NCBI RefSeq assembly: GCF_900090195.1
Contig: NZ_LT607803.1
Location: 2,294,001-2,358,000, forward strand
Direction of reading: 5' to 3'
DNA from: Variovorax sp. HW608
Lineage (GTDB): Bacteria > Pseudomonadota > Gammaproteobacteria > Burkholderiales > Burkholderiaceae_C
Length of the DNA: 64,000 nucleotides
Under the pieces are notes generated by a model. It saw only the letters and a program-made list of their open reading frames with translations, was not told the origin of the DNA and did not search any database. The position numbers and the translations under genes were made by a program. Every line of letters begins with the position of its first letter. Positions within the stretch are counted from its first letter, which is position 1. Shown piece by piece: positions 36,220 to 45,911 of the stretch.

Positions 36220-36792
36220 ATGATTTCCCGCCGCGAAACACTTCGTCGAATGGCCGGCTCGGGCGTGGCCGCTGCCGCACTCTGGCAGACGCGCGCGTTC
36301 GCCGCGACTTTCATGGACATCGAGGAAGCGAGGAAGATCCTGCTTCCCCGTGCCACGTCCTTCGAGCCCGTGGCGCTCGATCTCGGCGCGCCGCGAATCG
36401 CGGAGCTCGCGGCCGGCACGCACACGCAGCCGCCACGCGGCTATGCGCCGATGGCCTGGGCGGGCCTCGCGGAGGACAGGCGGGTCGGCTGGGTGCTGAG
36501 CGACCGGGCCATCGGCAAATACGAGCTCATCGATTTCGCCGCGGGCTTCGAAGCGGACGGCAGCGTGTCCGGGCTCGAAATCCTGGCCTACCGCGAGTCG
36601 CATGGCGCGGAGATCCGCACGCCCGGCTGGCGCAGGCAGTTCGTCGGGCGCAAGGGGCCGGATCAGCTTCGCTTCAATGAAGACATCCGCAACATCTCGG
36701 GCGCGACGCTTTCCTGCCAGCATGTCACGGAAGCGGTCCAGCGTCTGAGCCTGATCGTGCAGCAGCTCGCACAGAAGCCTGCACGGAGCTGA
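36220..36792 (+). CDS. Tat-exported FMN-binding domain protein, flavinylation site
   Basis: The 190-residue protein has a twin-arginine-type leader (MISRRETLRRMAGSG) and an FMN_bind domain. The flavinylation motif SGATLS occurs near the C-terminus, with Thr163 as the predicted residue that ApbE modifies with FMN. A single covalent flavin in the periplasm would carry electrons. It begins six bases after the porin stop and is followed by ApbE, its expected modifying enzyme, and by a membrane cytochrome-like protein. Confidence 0.85.
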   Translation: MISRRETLRRMAGSGVAAAALWQTRAFAATFMDIEEARKILLPRATSFEPVALDLGAPRIAELAAGTHTQPPRGYAPMAWAGLAEDRRVGWVLSDRAIGKYELIDFAAGFEADGSVSGLEILAYRESHGAEIRTPGWRRQFVGRKGPDQLRFNEDIRNISGATLSCQHVTEAVQRLSLIVQQLAQKPARS

Positions 36793-36802
36793 GCGAACCA
36801 GC

Positions 36803-37651
36803 ATGGCAACGCTCCTGCGACGCGCCAAGCCGATGCTCGGGACGGTGGTGATGATGCATCTCGTGGATGCGGGAGGCGGCGACACCGCCGAGTGCCGCGT
36901 TCGTCTCTCCAATGCCGCCGACTCCGCCTTCGCGAGCATCTTCGCCATAGAGCGCGCGATGAGCGCGCACCACTCCGACTCCGATCTCGGGCGCATGGCA
37001 AGCGCTGCGCCGGGCGCCACGTTGACGCTCGATCCGCACACAATCGCGGTGATCCGGCTTGCGCGGTACTGGCATGCATTGAGTCGAGGCGCTTTCGATC
37101 CATGCAAGGCAGCTGCACGACTGGCCGGCGTCAACGGCCGGCCCGCGGCGGGCGATGAATCCGGGTGCAAAGGCACACTGCGCGACCTCGAGATCCTGTC
37201 CGCGACCGAGGTTTGCCTCGAACGGCCGGTGAGCCTCGATCTCGGCGGCATTGCCAAAGGCTATGCGGTCGACATCGCGATCGATACGCTGCGGCGACTT
37301 GGCGTCGAATCCGCATTGGTCAACGCGGGCGGGGATATGCGTGCGATCGGTACGCACGCCTGGCCCGTCGAAGTGCGTGGACGCGCCGGGTTTCGTGGCA
37401 TTGCGCCACACGCTTTCCGTCGAACGCGCAATTCGGCCGTCGCGAGTTCGGAGGCGCAAGGACCGACGGCGGAGTTCGTGCGGACGCTTCCGCGCGTGCG
37501 GGCGGTCACGCCCTGGTCGAGCTGCACCGTGATGGCACGCGACTGCGTCACCGCGGACGCCCTGACGAAATGGGGCCTTCAGAGCGCCGAGGATTCATCG
37601 CGCTTGCGCCGGGCGCTTCGTCAGCACAAGGCGAGACTGTGGCGAAGCTGA
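36803..37651 (+). CDS. apbE: FAD:protein FMN transferase ApbE
   Basis: The 282-residue enzyme transfers FMN from FAD to a Thr in SGATxS/T motifs of exported flavoproteins. ApbE signatures are SLDLGGIAKGYAVDIAID and ALVNAGGDMRAIG, with MLGTVVMM near the start. It is somewhat shorter than most ApbE proteins (~330) and lacks a signal peptide, so it may act before Tat export of its target, which the Tat leader of the FMN-binding gene would allow. The end overlaps the next gene by 13 bases. Confidence 0.85.
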   Translation: MATLLRRAKPMLGTVVMMHLVDAGGGDTAECRVRLSNAADSAFASIFAIERAMSAHHSDSDLGRMASAAPGATLTLDPHTIAVIRLARYWHALSRGAFDPCKAAARLAGVNGRPAAGDESGCKGTLRDLEILSATEVCLERPVSLDLGGIAKGYAVDIAIDTLRRLGVESALVNAGGDMRAIGTHAWPVEVRGRAGFRGIAPHAFRRTRNSAVASSEAQGPTAEFVRTLPRVRAVTPWSSCTVMARDCVTADALTKWGLQSAEDSSRLRRALRQHKARLWRS

Positions 37652-38106
37652 AACGACATCGACGCGATCACGGCGGCTGGAGCGGCCGAGGCGCGATCTG
37701 GTTGACAGTCCTGGTTCTTGCGCTGCTCGCGACCGGCGTTGTCATGCACGGGCATGAACCGATGGTGGATGCGGATGACCTCGGTGCGGGCTGGTGGCAC
37801 CGCGTCGCAACGGTGGTGCATGGCGTATTCGCATGGGTTTTCTGCGTCGTCGCGGGGCGATGGATCTGGCCCCACATCGTGCTGGTCTGGCCGCGCCGCA
37901 ACGGCAACTGGATCTGGGAGCTGGGCATCGCCACAGCGCTCGTCGGCGGTGTGGCGGCATTGACGGGTCTCGGGTTGCTCTACGGTGCGGCGGACTGGCG
38001 CGAGATCCTGACGGCCGTTCATTGGTGGGGAGGCATTGCGTGGCCTGTGGCCTGCCTGGTCCACGCATGGAAATGGATCATCGAGAAAATGGGGCAGAGG
38101 AGATAG
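37639..38106 (+). CDS. four-helix membrane cytochrome b-like protein
   Basis: The ~155-residue protein has four predicted transmembrane helices. Paired histidines occur in helix 2 (WWHRVATVVHGVF) and helix 4 (AVHWWGGIAW and CLVHAWKW), as expected for b-haem ligands, resembling DUF4405/cytochrome-b561-like anchors found next to FMN-binding proteins. The start is a GTG at 37639 with GGCGAG just upstream, overlapping apbE. It probably passes quinol electrons to the periplasmic flavoprotein. Confidence 0.75.
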   Translation: MAKLKRHRRDHGGWSGRGAIWLTVLVLALLATGVVMHGHEPMVDADDLGAGWWHRVATVVHGVFAWVFCVVAGRWIWPHIVLVWPRRNGNWIWELGIATALVGGVAALTGLGLLYGAADWREILTAVHWWGGIAWPVACLVHAWKWIIEKMGQRR

Positions 38107-38176
38107 ACCGCAGTTGCCCTCCTGGAGCCCGCGTCAGCCTGCGAAGCGTTCTCTTTCTGGAGAAAGGTGTTGATCG

Positions 38177-38308
38177 ATGGCCTATGCCGACCACCGCCAC
38201 CGCGAGATGCTGGCGAAGGCTAGACGTGCGAATCGCGACGAAACGCGGATCGATCCATCGGGGCCGCCGGTCGACCCGGCAGTCGAGAGCGAGCTCAAGG
38301 ATCGTTGA
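38177..38308 (+). CDS. small hydrophilic protein, 43 residues
   Basis: A short frame beginning MAYADHRHREMLAKARRANR and ending ESELKDR, with AAAGGTG eight bases before the ATG. It is charged, without membrane or signal features, and its stop is 14 bases inside the cupin gene on the other strand (tail-to-tail). Good ribosome-binding site and codon use favour expression, but function is unknown and the call is tentative. Confidence 0.5.
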   Translation: MAYADHRHREMLAKARRANRDETRIDPSGPPVDPAVESELKDR

Positions 38309-38696
38309 CCGTCGCGTGCTGCGCGGGCATCAGCACCTCGAGCAGTTCGCAATCATCGGACCAGCCGACCACCGTGTGCCGGATGCTGGCAGGCTGCACC
38401 CAGCACGAGCCGGCCTCGAGTCGGCGCACGCCGACCCCCTCGAATTCGGTCTGGAACCAGCCCTTGAGGCAGTAGACCATCTGGAACTGCACCTCGTGGT
38501 GATGCCGCACGCTGAGCTCGGGCCGGAACGGCGCGATCATGCGGATCACATGGGCCTGGACCAGCCCGTTCGTGGCCGCAGCCGTGCCGAGGTCGCGGTA
38601 AGCCGAGTAGGCGCGCAAGCCGCCGGTCTTGAAGTCGCGTTCGTCGGGATGGCTGATGTTGAAGCGCTGAGTCTTCGACGCGTCGGTGGTTTCCAT
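38295..38696 (-). CDS. cupin domain protein
   Basis: A 133-residue single-domain cupin. The first motif shows metal-binding HHHEVQFQMVYCLKG with the usual Glu region, and the second is AGSCWVQPASIRHTVV. Such small cupins act as dioxygenases, isomerases or binding proteins; nothing narrows it here. The start at METTDASKTQRF is preceded by GCGAGG. It is divergent from the cystathionine beta-synthase gene across a 296-base gap. Confidence 0.8.
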   Translation of the reverse strand: METTDASKTQRFNISHPDERDFKTGGLRAYSAYRDLGTAAATNGLVQAHVIRMIAPFRPELSVRHHHEVQFQMVYCLKGWFQTEFEGVGVRRLEAGSCWVQPASIRHTVVGWSDDCELLEVLMPAQHATVNDP

Positions 38697-38992
38697 GGTG
38701 GCCTCGCTTCCGATCTTGCGCACGGGCAGGTGTGCATGTCCCGAGGGTCGACGGCGTCGGCCGGCCATCGAGACGGTTGGTCTATCACTCCCGGGGCGAA
38801 GACGCAACATTCGGACGGGCGTTGATGGTTCCGAGATGGCGTCGACGCGCCCCGAGCTGAAGAACATTCTTTGCATGAGCAAATGCGTGCGAAAGCGAGG
38901 ACCGCGGCCGGACCCGAACAGGGTCGTGTCGAAGGCGGCCTGCGCGCCCGGGCGATGCGCCCTATGATCCGACCTCAGCAGCAGGCCTCATC
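38697..38992. other. intergenic gap with small inverted repeat
   Basis: This 296-base gap between the divergent cupin and cystathionine beta-synthase genes contains no convincing reading frame. TTTGC-ATGA-GCAAA at 38870-38883 is a perfect 5-bp inverted repeat 110 bases before the beta-synthase start, possibly an operator. Promoter elements could not be assigned with confidence. Confidence 0.35.
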
Positions 38993-40357
38993 ATGCGCAA
39001 TCCCGCTGTCCTCGACCTGATCGGCAACACGCCGCTGTTACAGGTGACGCGCATGGACACCGGTCCATGTACGCTGTTCCTCAAGCTGGAATCGCAGAAC
39101 CCCGGCGGCTCGATCAAGGACCGCGTGGGCCTGGCCATGATCGAGACGGCAGAGCGCGATGGCCGTCTGAAGCCCGGCGGCACGGTGGTCGAGGCGACTG
39201 CCGGCAACACCGGGCTGGGGCTCGCGCTCGTGGCGAGGGCCAAGGGCTATGGGGTGGTGCTGGTGGTGCCCGACAAGATGTCGACCGAAAAGGTGCTGCA
39301 CCTGAAGGCGCTCGGTGCCGACGTGCGTATCACGCGCTCCGACGTCGGCAAGGGCGATCCCGCCTACTACCAGGACTATGCAGCGCGAGTCGCCAGGGAA
39401 ATACCCGGCGCGTTCTTCGCAGACCAGTTCAACAACCCGGCCAATCCGCTGGCGCACGAAGAGGGCACGGGGCCCGAGATCTGGGAGCAGACCGGCCACG
39501 ACGTGGATGCGATCGTGGTCGGCGTCGGCTCCGCCGGCACCATCACCGGGCTGACGCGCTTCTTCCGCCGGGTGCAGCCTGCGCTGCAATTCGTGCTGGC
39601 CGACCCGGCCGGCTCGGTGGTCGCCGAATACACGCGCAGCGGCCAGATCGGGCAGGCGGGCTCGTGGGCGGTGGAAGGCATCGGCGAGGACTTCATCCCG
39701 GCCATCGCCGACCTGTCGGGCGTGGCGCAAGCCTTTTCGATCGAGGACGCGGAGAGCTTCGGCACCGCGCGCGAACTGCTGCGCGCCGAAGGCATTCTCG
39801 GCGGCTCGTCCACCGGCACGCTACTGGCGGCTGCGTTGCGCTACTGCCGCGCGCAGACGGAGCCTCGGCGCGTCGTGAGCTTCGTTTGCGACACCGGTAC
39901 CCGCTACCTGTCGAAGGTCTACAACGACCAATGGATGCTCGATCACGGGCTGCTCGCGCGCCAGAACTACGGCGATCTGCGCGATCTGATCTCGCGCCGC
40001 GTCGAGGAAGGCAGTGTGGTCAGTGTCGGCCCGGACGACACCTTGTCGACCGCCTTGCAGCGCATGCAACTGGCCGAGGTGTCGCAACTGCCGGTGCTGG
40101 TCGAAGGCCGCCTGGTCGGCGTGATCGACGAGTCCGATCTGCTGCGCGAGGTCCATGCCGCTGCCGATCGTTTCGGCTGGCGAGTCAGCAGCGCCATGAC
40201 GGACCGGGTACAGACGCTCTCGCCCGGCGCAAGCATCGCGCAACTGGAGGCAGTGTTCGAACGCGGCCACGTCGCGATGGTGGCGGACGCCGCGGGCTTC
40301 CACGGCCTGATCACCCGCATCGACTTGCTGAACCATTGGAGAAGGAAGCTGAAATGA
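38993..40357 (+). CDS. cystathionine beta-synthase with CBS pair
   Basis: The 454-residue enzyme has a PLP fold-type II domain (GNTPLLQV, PLP lysine Lys42 in PGGSIKDRVG, and TAGNTGLG phosphate loop) and two C-terminal CBS repeats (~340-450). It would condense serine (or a related acceptor) with homocysteine to cystathionine, the first step of reverse transsulfuration. The C-terminal CBS pair often senses adenosyl ligands. It shares a four-base overlap with the downstream gamma-lyase gene. Confidence 0.9.
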   Translation: MRNPAVLDLIGNTPLLQVTRMDTGPCTLFLKLESQNPGGSIKDRVGLAMIETAERDGRLKPGGTVVEATAGNTGLGLALVARAKGYGVVLVVPDKMSTEKVLHLKALGADVRITRSDVGKGDPAYYQDYAARVAREIPGAFFADQFNNPANPLAHEEGTGPEIWEQTGHDVDAIVVGVGSAGTITGLTRFFRRVQPALQFVLADPAGSVVAEYTRSGQIGQAGSWAVEGIGEDFIPAIADLSGVAQAFSIEDAESFGTARELLRAEGILGGSSTGTLLAAALRYCRAQTEPRRVVSFVCDTGTRYLSKVYNDQWMLDHGLLARQNYGDLRDLISRRVEEGSVVSVGPDDTLSTALQRMQLAEVSQLPVLVEGRLVGVIDESDLLREVHAAADRFGWRVSSAMTDRVQTLSPGASIAQLEAVFERGHVAMVADAAGFHGLITRIDLLNHWRRKLK

Positions 40358-41544
40358 GCCGTGATGCCGACGCCCCCCGCCACCTGCGATTCGCCAGCCG
40401 GGTGATCCATGCGGGTCAGGCGCCCGACCCAAGCACCGGGGCGATCATGCCGCCCATCTATGCCACGTCGACTTACGTGCAGCAGAGCCCGGGGGTGCAT
40501 CAAGGCTACGACTACGGCCGCTCGCACAATCCCACCCGCTTCGCGTTCGAGCGCTGTGTGGCCGATCTCGAAGGGGGCTCGCAGGCATTCGCCTTCGCGT
40601 CCGGGCTGGCCGCCATCTCGACCACGCTGGAACTCCTGGAAGCAGGCTCCCACATCGTCTCGGGCGATGACATCTACGGCGGCACCTTCAGGCTGTTCGA
40701 CAAGGTGCGAGGGCGCAGCGCCGGCCACCGCTTCAGCTACACCGACCTCGGCGATGTCGACCAGGTGGCCGCGGCGCTGCAGCCTGACACGCGACTGCTA
40801 TGGGTCGAGACGCCGAGCAATCCGCTGCTGAGGCTGGCCGACCTCGAGGCGCTGGCGGCGCTGTGCCGTGCACGCGGGGTCATCAGCGTGGCTGACAACA
40901 CCTTCGCCAGTCCGTTCGTGCAGCGGCCGCTGGAACTCGGCTTCGACATCGTGGTGCATTCGACCACCAAGTATCTCAATGGGCATTCCGACGTGATCGG
41001 CGGCATTGCGATCGTGGGCAAGCAAGCCCGGCATGAGGCGCTGCGCGAGCGGCTCGGATTCCTGCAAAACGCGGTCGGTGCGATCGCCAGCCCTTTCGAC
41101 AGTTTCCTGGCGCTGCGCGGCGTGAAGACGCTCGCCCTGCGCATGGAGAGGCACTGCACCAATGCGGCTGCGCTGGCACAGTGGCTGGAGGCACAGCCGC
41201 AGGTCCGGCGGGTCTACTATCCGGGCCTGGTGTCGCATCCGGAGCATGCGCTCGCGCGCCGTCAGATGAGCGGCGGATTCGGCGGCATGATCTCGGTCGA
41301 CCTGCACGGCGACCTGGCCGGCACGCGCCGCTTTCTGGAGGCGGTGAAGATCTTCTCTCTGGCCGAGAGCCTTGGTGGGGTCGAGAGCCTGATCGAGCAT
41401 CCAGCGATCATGACCCACGCCACCATCCCGGCCGAGACGCGTGCACGGCTCGGCATCGGCGACACGCTGGTGCGGCTATCGGTGGGCGTCGAGGCGCTGG
41501 AGGACCTGCGCGAGGACCTGGCGCAGGCGCTGGACCGGGTCTGA
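40354..41544 (+). CDS. cystathionine gamma-lyase/synthase family PLP enzyme
   Basis: This 396-residue Cys/Met-metabolism enzyme has YDYGRSHNPTRFAFE, the ASGLAAIST phosphate-binding segment, the PLP aspartate in VADNTFASP, and Lys206 in HSTTKYLNGHSD. It most likely cleaves cystathionine to cysteine, ammonia and 2-oxobutyrate, completing the pathway begun by the upstream enzyme; a gamma-synthase role cannot be excluded by sequence alone. ATG overlaps the upstream stop as ATGA. Confidence 0.9.
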   Translation: MSRDADAPRHLRFASRVIHAGQAPDPSTGAIMPPIYATSTYVQQSPGVHQGYDYGRSHNPTRFAFERCVADLEGGSQAFAFASGLAAISTTLELLEAGSHIVSGDDIYGGTFRLFDKVRGRSAGHRFSYTDLGDVDQVAAALQPDTRLLWVETPSNPLLRLADLEALAALCRARGVISVADNTFASPFVQRPLELGFDIVVHSTTKYLNGHSDVIGGIAIVGKQARHEALRERLGFLQNAVGAIASPFDSFLALRGVKTLALRMERHCTNAAALAQWLEAQPQVRRVYYPGLVSHPEHALARRQMSGGFGGMISVDLHGDLAGTRRFLEAVKIFSLAESLGGVESLIEHPAIMTHATIPAETRARLGIGDTLVRLSVGVEALEDLREDLAQALDRV

Positions 41545-41711
41545 TCTGATCTGCTGGTTCAGCATGGCTGCGCCAAGTTGCTTGGCTTCCCGCAAGTGGC
41601 TTATTTCGACAAGTTGCCCGGGCGGCTCACCCATTTGCTCATTCGCATTGTCAATTTCATCTTTGCGGGGTTGCTTGGTATCGTCGCGGGCCGAACTCCA
41701 GGAGAAAAACC

Positions 41712-42542
41712 ATGCGCCGTCACTTCATCGCCGCCGCGCTCGCGACCGCAGCGCTGCTGCCTTCACTCAGCGCCCATGCCGATCAGCTTGCAGACATCAA
41801 GAAGCGCGGCGAACTCGTGGTGGGCGTGCTCGGCACCGATGAGCCTGCCACCTTCGTCGACCCCAAGACCCGCCAGATCGTCGGCTACGAGGTCGACCTG
41901 GTGAACGCGATCGCGGAGAAGATCGGCGTCAAGCCGAAGCTCAAGCAGATCGCGGTGGCCGCGCGCATTCCGGAACTGCAGCAGGGCCATGTCGACCTCG
42001 TCGCGGCCGGCCTGACGCACAACAAGGAACGCGAATCGCAGATCGACTTTTCGCTGACCACCTTCGTCACCGGCCAGAAGGCCCTCGTCAAGAAGGACAG
42101 CGGCATCACCGAGGTGCCGCAGTTGGCCGGCAAGAAGGTGCTGACGATCCGCGGCGGCACGCAGGAGCCCAATTTGCGCAAGGCGGTGCCGGGCGTCGAG
42201 GTGGTCACCTTCGACACCAGCCAGCAAGCCTTCCAGGCGCTCCAGCAGGGCAAGGGCGTGGGCTATGTCGATGACGAGGCCGCGCTGCTGCGCAGCTATG
42301 CCAAGCTGGGTCCGCAGAAGGCGCAATACACGGTGCTCAAGCAGAACCTCAGCACCGAGTCGCTGGCGATCGGGATCAAGAAGGGCGAACCCACGCTGAA
42401 GGCCGTCGTGGACGACACGCTGCGCGACCTCGAGAAATCCGGCCAGGCCGAGAAGATCTTCTTCAAGTGGTATGGGCCCCAAACGGCGTCGGGCTTCCAG
42501 AGCCGCGACTTCCGGTTCGAGACCGACAAGATCGTCGAGTGA
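41712..42542 (+). CDS. polar amino-acid ABC transporter substrate-binding protein
   Basis: The 276-residue periplasmic receptor has a leader ending LSAHAD and the family 3 opening ELVVGVLGTDEPATFVDP, with GYEVDLVNAIAEKIG and GHVDLVAAGLTHNKERE further on. The family binds polar amino acids; cystine or another sulfur amino acid is suggested by the adjacent cystathionine enzymes but cannot be read directly. GGAG precedes the ATG. The 167-base gap upstream may hold its own promoter. Confidence 0.88.
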   Translation: MRRHFIAAALATAALLPSLSAHADQLADIKKRGELVVGVLGTDEPATFVDPKTRQIVGYEVDLVNAIAEKIGVKPKLKQIAVAARIPELQQGHVDLVAAGLTHNKERESQIDFSLTTFVTGQKALVKKDSGITEVPQLAGKKVLTIRGGTQEPNLRKAVPGVEVVTFDTSQQAFQALQQGKGVGYVDDEAALLRSYAKLGPQKAQYTVLKQNLSTESLAIGIKKGEPTLKAVVDDTLRDLEKSGQAEKIFFKWYGPQTASGFQSRDFRFETDKIVE

Positions 42543-42619
42543 TCCCGGCCGGGGCGACGCCCCGGCGCGCGTACGATGGCACACCCCGCGCGGCGCAAAG
42601 TCGCGCGCCTTCCCCCGCC

Positions 42620-43315
42620 ATGCCGTTGTTCGACTACACACTGCTCCTGAGCGGCCGCTACCACGACATGCTGGTCGCGGGCCTGTGGCTGTCGCTGCAG
42701 CTCCTTGCCGCGTCGCTGGTCCTCGCACTGCCGATCGCGGTCGTGGTGGCATTGCTGCGGCTGTCACCCCTGCGCTGGTTGCAGCGGCTCGGCTTCGCCT
42801 ATGTGGAACTGATCCGCAACATCCCGCTGCTGGCGCACATGCTGTTCTGGTATTTCGGTGCGCCGGAGCTTCTGCCGACCGCATTCAAGGAATGGCTGTA
42901 CGCACGCAACATCGAGGCCGTGAGCGCGGTGATCGCACTCGCGCTGTACAGCGCAGCCTACATGGCCGAGGACATTCGCAGCGGCATCCGCGCCATTCCG
43001 ACGGTGCAGTTCGAAGCCGGCCGCGCGCTCGGTTTCGGCTTCATCGCCACGATGCGGCGCGTGGTGCTGCCGCAGGCCCTGCGGGTGACCGTGCCGCCCC
43101 TGATCTCCCAGACGCTCAATCTCTGGAAGAACACCTCGATCGCCACGGTGGTCGGCGTGGCCGAACTCATGTACCAGGCCGGGCAGGTGGAGAGCGCGAG
43201 CTTCCGCAGCTTCGAATCCTTCGCCTTCGCGAGCGCGGCCTACCTCAGCGTGTCGCTGCTGATCACCGCATTGGCCGCCTGGTACCAGCATCGCTTTCCG
43301 GTGCGCGTGACATGA
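42620..43315 (+). CDS. polar amino-acid ABC transporter permease (1)
   Basis: The 231-residue HisM/GlnP-type permease has about five hydrophobic segments, the N-terminal YVELIRNIPLLAHMLFWY signature and the EAA loop FEAGRALGFGFIATMRRVVLPQALR. The ATG of MPLFDYTLLL is chosen, since an upstream extension would run into the binding-protein tail region. It pairs with the next gene as the membrane channel. Confidence 0.88.
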   Translation: MPLFDYTLLLSGRYHDMLVAGLWLSLQLLAASLVLALPIAVVVALLRLSPLRWLQRLGFAYVELIRNIPLLAHMLFWYFGAPELLPTAFKEWLYARNIEAVSAVIALALYSAAYMAEDIRSGIRAIPTVQFEAGRALGFGFIATMRRVVLPQALRVTVPPLISQTLNLWKNTSIATVVGVAELMYQAGQVESASFRSFESFAFASAAYLSVSLLITALAAWYQHRFPVRVT

Positions 43316-43330
43316 CCGGAGGGGCGCGGC

Positions 43331-44040
43331 ATGCTTGAACTGATCCGGACCTACTGGCTTTACTTCCTGGTCGGGCAGTACCCGGACGGGCCGCTCGGCG
43401 GCCTGGTGCTCACGGTGCTGCTTGCCACTTGCGGACTGGTGCTCGCGCTGCCGCTGGGCATCGCCTTCGGGCTGGCGCGGCTGAGCCCGTGGCGCTGGCT
43501 GCGGTGGCCGGTCACGGCCCTGGTGTATGTGGTGCGGGGCGTGCCGCTGCTGATGGTGGTCTTCTGGGCCTACTTCTTCCTGCCCAGCGTAACCGGCGTC
43601 AAGACCGATCAGTTCACCACCATGCTCATTGCGCTCGTGGTGTTCGACGCGGCCTATCTGGCGGAGATCGTGCGCGCCGGCGTGCAGGGCCTGCCACGCG
43701 GCCAGACCGAGGCGGCGCGCGCGCTGGGGCTGGACTATGCGCGCTCGATGCGGCTGGTGCTCCTGCCGCAGGCGCTGCGCAGCATGCTGCCTTCGCTGGT
43801 GAACCAGTTCGTCTCCACCATCAAGGAAACCTCGCTGGGCTACATCATCGGTCTGGCTGAGGTGTCCTTCATCGCCACCCAGATCAACACCCAGGTCTTC
43901 ACCCGGCCGGCCGAGGTGTACGGCATCCTGGGGCTGACGTATTTCCTGATGTGCTTCGGCCTGTCGCGCTTCGCCTTCTGGCTGGAGCGCCGCCTGGCCC
44001 GGCGCAGCATTCCGACGGCCGCGGCGCGGCAGGTGTCTTC

Positions 44041-44044
<4 letters not shown>
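43331..44044 (+). CDS. polar amino-acid ABC transporter permease (2)
   Basis: The 237-residue permease has [15 protein letters not shown] (the RG-P-L motif) and the EAA loop [25 protein letters not shown]. It forms a heterodimeric pore with the preceding gene, from which it is separated by 15 bases. Its stop overlaps the ATPase start (ATGA). Confidence 0.88.
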
Positions 44045-44781
<737 letters not shown>

Positions 44782-44809
44782 CGCGACAGGACGCCGGGCC
44801 CGGGAACGG

Positions 44810-44959
44810 CTACCAGTGCGGATGCACCGGCTCGAACACCGGCCTGAAAAGGAAGCGACGCGCGATCTCGCCATAGCCGCGATAGTAGAAATGCCCGTTG
44901 GCGGCGAGCACTGCCGCACGGTGGCGCCTGAAGTGCACGGGGATTTCGTACCACGGCAT
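44810..44959 (-). pseudogene. fatty-acid-desaturase C-terminal relic
   Basis: The minus-strand frame encodes PWYEIPVHFRRHRAAVLAAN then GHFYYRGYGEIARRFLFRPV and ends PVHPHW. PWYxxP followed by a YR/HFRRHR stretch is what follows the last histidine box in many fatty-acid desaturases. Nothing of the upstream desaturase (histidine boxes, helices) is present; beyond 44959 the frame is the antisense of an STAS relic. About 49 residues remain. Confidence 0.45.
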
Positions 44960-45258
44960 GCGGCATCTCGAAGGCGAGCTGTTCCTCGGTGCCGCGCCCG
45001 ATGTCGCGCGCCATCTCGACGGCGCGGCGGCACACGCGCGAGCACAGGGCGCCACGCAGCGGGTGGTGCGGGTCAAGCGGGTGCGCAACCCGGACGTGGT
45101 CGCGCTCGGGGAGCTCGACAAGTTCGTGCGCGCTGCCTCGCAGCACGGTCTCACGGTGCGGCTCGCCGGCGTGCGGCCGGAGCTGCTCGCGGCGCATCGG
45201 CATCGTGGACTTCCTCGGCGCGGAGCTGATCTTCCCCGAGGAAGACGAGGGGAATCAA
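44958..45258 (+). pseudogene. SulP-type transporter STAS-domain relic, frameshifted
   Basis: The plus-strand frame from 44958 reads LEGELFLGAAPDVARHLDGA and RVVRVKRVRNPDVVALGELD then KFVRAASQHGLTVRLAGVRP, a good match to the C-terminal STAS domain of SulP anion transporters. At about 45195 the frame breaks, and the match resumes in another frame with IGIVDFLGAELIFPEEDEG. No membrane domain is present upstream, where the desaturase relic begins. Broken and truncated. Confidence 0.6.
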
Positions 45259-45280
45259 AAAATAGCGCCAGCACATCGCC

Positions 45281-45748
45281 TCATCCAAATCCCGCCCTTC
45301 TCAGCCGTCGGTAGAACTCTCGGCAATCCTCGATCCGAAAGATTCCGTTTGGCTCGTCCTGCGTGCGCCAGTTGGTCGAGCGCACGCGCATGAGGTCCGG
45401 GCGTCCGTCGACGTGATAGAAGGTGACGGCAATCAGGTAAGGGCCAGGAAACGTCAGCCTGAAGAACTCATCCTCGATCGTGCGCGCCTCATGGACTTCG
45501 AGAATTGGCTTGGGTCGCCAGTTGGCGACCAAGGAACTGGCCTTCGAGTGGGCGTCGTTCATGCCGGAGCAGCGGGGTTTCCGAAAGCGAATCTTGCCAC
45601 GCGGGGATCTTCCGGGGCGCTGAAAATCGCCAGCAATCCTTGGGTCGGCACGGCGCATTTTGACTCGGCCGACCGCGGTACTGGTCGATGGCGCGGCTCC
45701 CAGCGTCAGGGGCGTGACCACGATGTTCACGGCGCCGATGCGCTCCAT
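45281..45748 (-). CDS. hypothetical protein, possibly truncated
   Basis: Up to 155 residues. The C-terminal half (ILEVHEARTIEDEFFRLTFP and DEPNGIFRIEDCREFYRRLR) has normal coding character and codon use; the start is uncertain, with ATGs at 45748, 45658 and 45562, none with a strong ribosome site. Upstream of 45748 another frame also looks coding-like, so a frameshift is possible. No family recognised, no membrane segment. Confidence 0.45.
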   Translation of the reverse strand: MERIGAVNIVVTPLTLGAAPSTSTAVGRVKMRRADPRIAGDFQRPGRSPRGKIRFRKPRCSGMNDAHSKASSLVANWRPKPILEVHEARTIEDEFFRLTFPGPYLIAVTFYHVDGRPDLMRVRSTNWRTQDEPNGIFRIEDCREFYRRLRRAGFG

Positions 45749-45911
45749 CGCCCCAGCGGGGGGCCTCCGAATTCGACGATGTACCCACGTCAGAATTCAC
45801 GAAAGTCCAGGCATCTGTGGGGCTCCAGGCACCTATGCGTGCCAGGTCGAGCAGTACCACCGGGTCGGGATCGAGTGACCAGAGCAGGTGTAGCTCAGGC
45901 CACCGCGCTCT

